Below are positions 57,832 through 64,000 of a stretch of 64,000 bases of DNA, piece by piece; position 1 is the stretch's first letter, and the number at the start of each line of letters is the position of its first letter. Below the pieces are notes generated by a model. The model searched no databases. It saw nothing but the letters and a program-made list of their open reading frames with translations, and was not told the origin of the DNA. The translations under genes were made by a program, and so were the position numbers. Source of the DNA: Adineta ricciae (Eukaryota > Rotifera > Eurotatoria > Adinetida > Adinetidae); contig CAJNOJ010000177.1 of assembly GCA_905250025.1 (NCBI GenBank), forward strand, positions 124,001 to 188,000. Direction: 5' to 3'.

Positions 57832-60621
57832 ATGGATCTATTTTTAAATGTCCTTTCCCATCTACAGATACGGTAAGTATTGTATGTGATATTGTGCATT
57901 GATATGGCATTCTGGTTATAGTTTTTATCAAGGATATCAATCTCAATCAAATGATTGTACTCCAACCGCTGTTTTTCAAATTGTAACGAAAGAAACGAAC
58001 ACGATTTCGATTGAGGTAATTTATCAAAATCGTCTCGGCCTATTTTATTGACGTATGAATTATTTAGAGTGATCCATCGTTTGACTTTCAATTTGAAGCT
58101 TGCTACGAATGCAACGGTCAATTTTATCCACATCCTTACCGACTTCAAAGCAACGTGAATCGTTCCGCTCATTATACATTAGGAGACGAAAGGTTGCAGT
58201 CAGTCGTGTACGTATTTTCTTTGTTGTTGTGTATGTCAACTGTATAATGTGATCTGTTTAGTTATGAAATTTCATTATTTTTGGAATTGAAACGATTACG
58301 AGACTTTGAAGATGATGACTTGAGACGATATTATCAAACAATTGATAGTACTGTTGATCAGGATGAAGAAGTTCGAGGTAATAAGACCTATGAAACGACG
58401 AGATCCCTTTCTACAACGATGAATTGTTAGATTTTCATGACGTATATATTAATTTGCATTACATGATCAACGGAGAACGTTCATTCTATCGATGTAATAA
58501 CGGTCGATCAATCGTATGTCATGTATTGTCAATTTTCTAAGTCTTCATGCTTTTACTTTATTGTACAGCAGTTACCAACACTTGTACCAAATCCATGGAC
58601 ATCGAAGAATACATTGACTCGATTCAGGTTAAAAAGGTGAAATTCATAGTTCGAAAAACAAATCAACCTTGTTTAGATACAAAGCAGAACAACGTGAAGG
58701 TGCATTGCAATGTGAAATGAAGGTAGTCGAGTTGTTTGATCGCAGCGTGAGATCACCGATTTCATTTCTAAATATAGTTGCGTCTCGAAGATATTGCTAA
58801 GCTACAATCTTTTCGAATTGTTCTTTGTCTAACAAGTAATACCATTCCAGCACGAATGGATTACCATGCTCTTCGTTGGACTTGCAAAGTAAGAAACATC
58901 GAAGATTCAATGAGAGAATGTTTACTTTGTATTTTCAGTTGAAAACAAAAGTAGGAAGACAAAGTGGAGCATCAGCACGTACTACACTTAGGGAAACAGT
59001 ACTCTATTTAAGTCATCCATCTGGTATTATCGTAGCGAATGTTTATGGTTCAGAATTGATATTCACGTAAGTTAAAACTGAATGTGTTTTCGAGATCAAA
59101 ATCGACTTTTATTTAATGATGTAGACCAAAATCGCTTGATTCAATCAATCGTTCTAATTATGTCAGATCTTATTGTGAACCAAAAGATTTCCAGAAAATT
59201 TTACAAGATTCGTAAGCATTCTTGTCTAGCCGTATTGATATTGTCACTCATTTTCGCTTTGTTTTCATGTCTAGTGATTTGAAAGACAATGGTGCATTAG
59301 CTGTTCTAGTTACTAAAGGAACAGAATATCCAGAATATATGAGAAGTCGTCGGAAAAGTCCGAATATTCGACGATATCTACCTTTTAGTGAACTCGATAA
59401 CCTTGAACGTAATTTAGGAGGAAGTAATAATGATATTATAAAAATTCTAAAATCACACAGTAAAAGATACACAATTGTTTTGTTCAGTCAATATTTTCTC
59501 TGTATTTCCAGGAGAACAACGTGGGAAACAACTGGTTTTCTTTAATAATGATACTAAACGAACTTACAGTCAAGCACATGTTCGAATGTATGTCGCTGCT
59601 TATGATGAAAATGATATTTTATTAGCTGAAACATTACATCCACCACTACGGAATAGTAAAGCATTTGAATCCTTGCGTATCATGCGTATTGTGCAACCTA
59701 GGCGTGAATTAAGAGCTAAAGACTCGGCCTATGTTTACTGCAATTATGATTTCAATCAATCGAAAACAGATTATGTATCATGTCCTTTTCAGTTTGAATT
59801 AGTATTCATGTCATTCTCAAATACACCTGATGACGGACAACTTTTGAAACTATTTGAAAAACCACACGTTTGTGCCGAAGCTCACTATGTAACTGACTGT
59901 CCAGTGAGTATTAGAGTCGAATGAGCAGTTGCATGAAAACTTTTATCGACGTTCTCGCGTTTTATTCTTAGTGTTTGCTACAATTTACAATTCCGAACGA
60001 ACCGAACTTCCATGAACATCGAGTTTTTATTCGTCTACGACATACGCAATCTAATGATTATAATTCAAGTTCAATATCGCTGACTGGAAGAGAATGTTGG
60101 ATATACTATGCCGACTCGATGGCGATTACTGACTGTTAGTTTTGTTTCATTCTATAAATAACAATTCTTTCCATATGTTTTTATCATAGTGAGTACATTA
60201 CAAATGCTATCAGGCATCAACGATTCATCGGTACGTCACTTCTTATATTTATCACTGATCTCATTTCCTCATAGAAACTTTCGATTTGTTTTCTACGAGC
60301 GATGTGATATAATTAATGATAGTTACAATTAACTTTGTTATAGACACACAATGCATCATCATCAGATCATGTCATTGAATTACAGATTCAATCTAATAGC
60401 AATACTTTATCACAGGAAGATCTTTCGCATAGTCCACAAGAGGTAATAAGGAAATCTTATGACATATTCGAAAAAAAAGTTTCTATCGTTGCTGTTTATT
60501 ACAGAGTGATGAAGAGTTTATTTATCCCAGTGCGACACTCAACACACCGGATCCAAATTTACCACGAGTGAAGCGATTTGCCTATACGTCGGTGCTTCCC
60601 TATGAACATGATTCCGATTAA
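57832..60621 (+). CDS. Divergent Rel/NF-kB-type transcription factor
   Basis: About fourteen small exons from MDLFLNVLSHLQIR to the stop at 60621. The N-terminal Rel fold is suggested by LTRFRYKAEQREG, which lines up with the RFRYxCEG recognition loop, with the contact Cys changed to Ala. The middle part matches the end of the Rel N-domain and start of the IPT domain: HVRMYVAAYDENDILLAETL, then SLRIMRIVQPRRELRAKDSAYVYC, parallel to VRLxFxAFL and LKIxRxxxxxGxxxGGxEIxLLC. The end of the IPT domain, HEHRVFIRLRHTQSNDY, parallels ASVFVQLRRKSD. A 100-residue tail rich in Ser/Asp follows, with basic PRVKRFAY near the end that might be a nuclear signal. No ankyrin repeats. NF-kB proteins drive immune and stress genes. 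One exon joint near 59215-59270 was not fully resolved. Confidence 0.7.
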
Positions 60622-60706
60622 TTTCCTTTATGTTTATTTTTTATTTCATCTTCGACCACAAAACAAACAACAATGGTAGAAAAACACAAACAATCAATCA
60701 TGAAAT

Positions 60707-63204
60707 TTATGATAATTTCATTTGTTTTTTCTTATCATTGGTAGCTTCCTGTTTGGCAGCTTTGTCGTAATCAGCACGTTTACGTTTCAATTTTTCGACC
60801 TAAATATTTTTAATTGTGAATAAAAAAGGTCGATTTTCAAGAATAAACTGACCTCTTGTCGTTTCTTCTTCTGAGAGAATTTGATCTTATCATAGAGACG
60901 TTTTTGTTTCTTCGGGATGGTCATTTCACGTAGACGTTTTTCTTCATCAGCTTTACGTTTCACAATGTTTGACACATTCACGTTTTGCACTTGACCAGAT
61001 TCAACACGCATTGATCGTTTCTAAATGAAACATAATCAAAATTCAGCCTTAGTTCAATGAAAAGTTATGCTTACTCGTTCTTCTTTTGTGGCAGGTTTCA
61101 CTGCTGGTGTTTCCTCTGTCTCTGGCCGTTTTCGTTTGAGATTACCATTAAGATAAGCATTGTTTTCAACCAGATTAATCGAAGGAACTAGAATGCACAT
61201 TCGTATAAAATGATATCCTACAACGTACAATGCCTAATCTACCTTCTTTAACTGGTTCTTCTTCAACGTCTTCCTCTGCTTGACGTCTACCGAATCTTTC
61301 TGGTGGAACATAATCACCTTCCTTCTCCTCAACAAACGGTGAAAGATGTGGTGGTAATACACTGCCTATAAATTAAACGACAATTTCAAATAACTACCAC
61401 AGACAAAAAAAACTACATTCTAACCTGGAAGATATTTATCCACGGGTAACAATTGTCGAGCATTAATCGAATCGAACACCCATTGTGGTTGAACGTATAC
61501 TCTATACAATCAGTAAATTGCTTTTTGCTTTTCAAAATCTTTCGAAACATACCGATTGACAACCATATCGTTCAATTTTGGTCGATCTACTAACTGATGT
61601 GTAATACTTTCATCCGAAACATCGTAGGTGGCACCAGGACACATCGTTTTATCCCAGGAAACATTTCCACCGCATGCACTAGAAAGACATGTATGAACTT
61701 AGAGTCGTTGATAGTAGTGAAAACCAGACGTTACCGAATAACGAATGCGAACATTTCTCGTGGTATTTCACGGCTGATGAAAAATTTGCATTTAGAGAAT
61801 AGCTTTTGTAATGTTTTGGTTTCTTCTTCCTTTCGACGATTTTCCTCGTCGGCTTCGGTATTCCCTAACTGTAAAATTACAAAGAAGAAGGAGTGTTTTT
61901 GTAATTAGGAATAAGAAAACTATTTGGACAAACCAATTGAGCAGCTTCTTGATCAACTTCCACTTGATCAACAGGATTTGTATCGGGTTTTTTCATGATC
62001 GGCAAACCGAGCGAAGCAAGAAACTACAACCAAAAGTAATCCTTACTTTCAAAAGAACGTTCTCTGCTTAGAAACTAACTTCATCAGAAAATTCATCTTC
62101 TGAACAAAGCGTTGACAACGATGTTGTTGCGGCGAAATTTAACTATAAATGGCATATATACATTACGAATGGTAAATTTGGTATTTACCTTAGGCGGATA
62201 GACTAAACCAAGATCGGAATATAGTTTAAAGTTAATAAAACCAAGAAGAGTGGTATAGAATTCCAGAAATGTTGCCATGATTTTAAAATCAACATCAGCA
62301 GGATTCTAGAGAGAATGGGAAATGAAAATCAATCGAAGAGAGAACAAACAAACAAGGAAGTACTTTATGTCCAAGTTTGTGAGGAATGATCCATGTAATG
62401 ATTTCACCTCGAATTTCGACTTGAAAGTAATAACCTTTGACGGATATGAAACATTTCTTTAATGATCCACTCGTAATAACATAATGAAGAAATTCAACAG
62501 ATAAACGACGACATAAACGAAGACGTGGTTCGTAAAGTTTTTTCAACAGTGGAAAATTAGCGAAAAGAAAAATCAAGGTTAAACAATCGTCTAAATCTCT
62601 GAGTGCATCAGCAAACGATGGGTATCTAAAGAGAATAATCAAATCGAAAATTTTCTTCATAATTTCATTTTTCCTGACCGTTCTCGCACGACATGATCCA
62701 ATTTATAGAAAGGACGATTGTTACGTAAAGTTTCTTCTCTTGTTTTCTCATTTCGTGCTTTGGCTTTTGTTAATCGTCGAAGATATGTCTAAAACGGAAA
62801 AGAATATAAGTCATGGAATAAGATCGGATAGATTCGCTTACTTTCATATGACGAAATTTATCAATAATAGGTTCATGTGTTAGAAATCGTATGTCTTTTG
62901 CCAAATAATAGGTTTTGTTTGCAAGACGACCACGATTTGCTTTGCGCCGGTTTTTTGGTTCGACTGGATAGATACCTTTGAGAATACATAATCGTCTAAA
63001 TACGAAAAGATGTCATAGTATCAAATCTCGAAAACTGCTTACCGAAAATCAGCTAAGGTTAATTGCAATTTTCGCAAAGCTTGATTACGACTAGTATAAT
63101 TCACAGACGCACCTTTCTTGTACTACAAACAAAAAAAGAAATGACCACAACTTAGTAGTTGAAGAAGACAAGTTTTCACGTACTTTTTTTTGCATCTTCG
63201 TCAT
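60707..63204 (-). CDS. PES1: Pescadillo homologue (ribosome biogenesis)
   Basis: Starts MTKMQKK and continues [36 protein letters not shown], the conserved Pescadillo N-terminus. The N-terminal domain goes on with [29 protein letters not shown] and [13 protein letters not shown]. The BRCT domain lies around residues 330-420 ([17 protein letters not shown], then [12 protein letters not shown] with its core Trp). An acidic segment and a Lys/Arg-rich coiled tail ([27 protein letters not shown]) follow and stop at about 60707. PES1 joins BOP1 and WDR12 in the PeBoW complex, needed to process 28S/5.8S rRNA for the 60S subunit in the nucleolus. About twelve exons. Confidence 0.95.
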
Positions 63205-63342
63205 GATTGTTGAAATTTCTTAACAATATTTATTATTAATCTAGAAAAAAATAGTTTCACTGTTAGAGATTTGCAGGATTACTTAGAATGATACTATTGC
63301 TTGAATAAAGAAAGACTCGATAGATAAATATTCGAAAGAAAA

Positions 63343-64000
63343 TCATTCACTCAATCGTAATTGAATACCCATGCCCTTCAGCGTGTTTTCATTTCGTCGA
63401 TAAATATCTTTCAAATCAGAATAATGCTTATTTCGATCACATCCAATTGAGAAATTTGCTGTATGCATACGATGTAAATGCGAGATCATTGGCAGATAAA
63501 CATTCAAATGCCCATGGATAAGAAAACGTACATAAAGATCTAAATCTTCAGCCATACCAACGGATTCATCATATCCGCCTACTTCATCGTACAGCTTTTT
63601 ACTAAAGCATACATTGCCTATGTAGATAGAAAATGAATGCAATCAATAGGTGAGTGTTTTTAGTTTGCGTACCTTGAATAAAATGACAACTGTCGAAAAT
63701 GGCTTGTAACATTTCGTGTGGTGATGAATAAATCCATCCATAATAGTCTTCCTTTGGCATGTATTGTAAATGTTCATTGACGCGTAAAAAGTCCGATGTG
63801 AAAAATTTCTTTGTTGGGTTTAAAAGAATGGCCGAAGCGAAATTGTGAATTGTACGTTGAAGAAAAACATCATCGTCATCCTAAATCGATTCTTTGATTA
63901 AAAACCTTTTTACAACTATTTAAACATACTAAAACGCAAATGAATTGCCCGCTTGCTTTCTGAATACATATATTTCGTGCCTGACTAGGTGGCACTTTGT
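63343..64000 (-). CDS. Glycosyltransferase family 2 protein, C-terminal part, partial at window edge
   Basis: Three exons are visible, reading in from the window edge. The first has SQARNICIQKASGQFICVL, joined to DDDDVFLQRTIHNF, which holds the DxD motif that binds the metal and sugar nucleotide in GT-A folds. A later exon has GNVCFSKKLYDEVGGYDESVGMAEDLDLYVRFL, where the Glu-Asp is the likely catalytic base region. The protein stops at 63343, soon after this domain, with the end GMGIQLRLSE. The family transfers a sugar from a nucleotide donor; donor and acceptor cannot be told. It sits just upstream of PES1 on the same strand, 139 bp from its start. Confidence 0.88.

Noticed and set aside
1-64000. 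Transposons, viral insertions, tRNA or rRNA genes, CRISPR arrays
   Set aside because: Looked for transposase or reverse transcriptase motifs, long terminal repeats and cloverleaf-like boxes by eye and found none I could support.

Overview
The window is animal nuclear DNA: AT-rich, gene-dense, with genes on both strands broken by many short GT-AG introns, most of 50-60 nt. Kindlin, NTF2, small Maf, IFT43, CELF, E2F, Rel/NF-kB, Rab21, TBC1D15, CCDC25 and Pescadillo are all metazoan-type. The compact introns, small intergenic gaps and large private paralogue families fit a small invertebrate; a bdelloid rotifer is my best guess, but that rests on general style and not on a diagnostic marker. I see no transposon, rRNA, tRNA or CRISPR. 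Exon joints below were derived by eye from reading-frame continuity and GT/AG sites.

Layout. 1-2310 (+): 3' part of a WD40-repeat gene. 2740-4600 (+): rhodopsin-like GPCR with a possible alternative CaaX-type last exon. 4705-5457 (-): unrecognised ORF. 5663-6143 (-) NTF2 and 6493-9488 (+) kindlin share a short divergent promoter region. 9963-12848 (-): two tandem intronless EamA/SLC35G-like transporters. 13224-14479 (+): SLC25A42-like mitochondrial carrier. 14632-14977 (+): OXLD1-like protein. 15207-16358 (-): small Maf. 16910-17796 (+): IFT43.

17883-36219 (-) is the most striking part: seven head-to-tail genes (called TL-A to TL-G here) that each encode a TRIM-like protein. The layout is RING, B-box-like zinc finger, coiled coil, a short Gly-Glu-Leu linker motif, then a beta-propeller-like C-terminal domain ending in a conserved hydrophobic-x-Cys-Tyr tail. 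This looks like a local expansion of RING E3 ligase-like receptors with a C-terminal domain I cannot assign to a named family.

36703-37751 (-): CCDC25. 38956-39198 (+): small beta-thymosin-like protein behind a TATA box. 39591-40406 (+): Rab11-like GTPase. 40788-42306 (-): single-pass membrane protein. 43837-44829 (-): Rab21. 45039-48197 (-): TBC1D15-type Rab GAP with two homologous alternative last exons. 48740-49295 (+): small type I membrane protein. 50221-52579 (-): CELF/Bruno. 53369-54538 (-): E2F4/5-like. 54849-55515 (+): CD225/dispanin membrane protein. 56754-57060 (+): small uncertain gene. 57832-60621 (+): divergent Rel/NF-kB. 60707-63204 (-): Pescadillo. 63343-64000 (-): family 2 glycosyltransferase, cut by the window edge.

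The neighbours do not form one pathway. Loose themes are membrane traffic (Rab11-like, Rab21, TBC1D15), transcription control (Maf, E2F, Rel) and possible innate sensing (TRIM-like array, Rel, CD225 protein).
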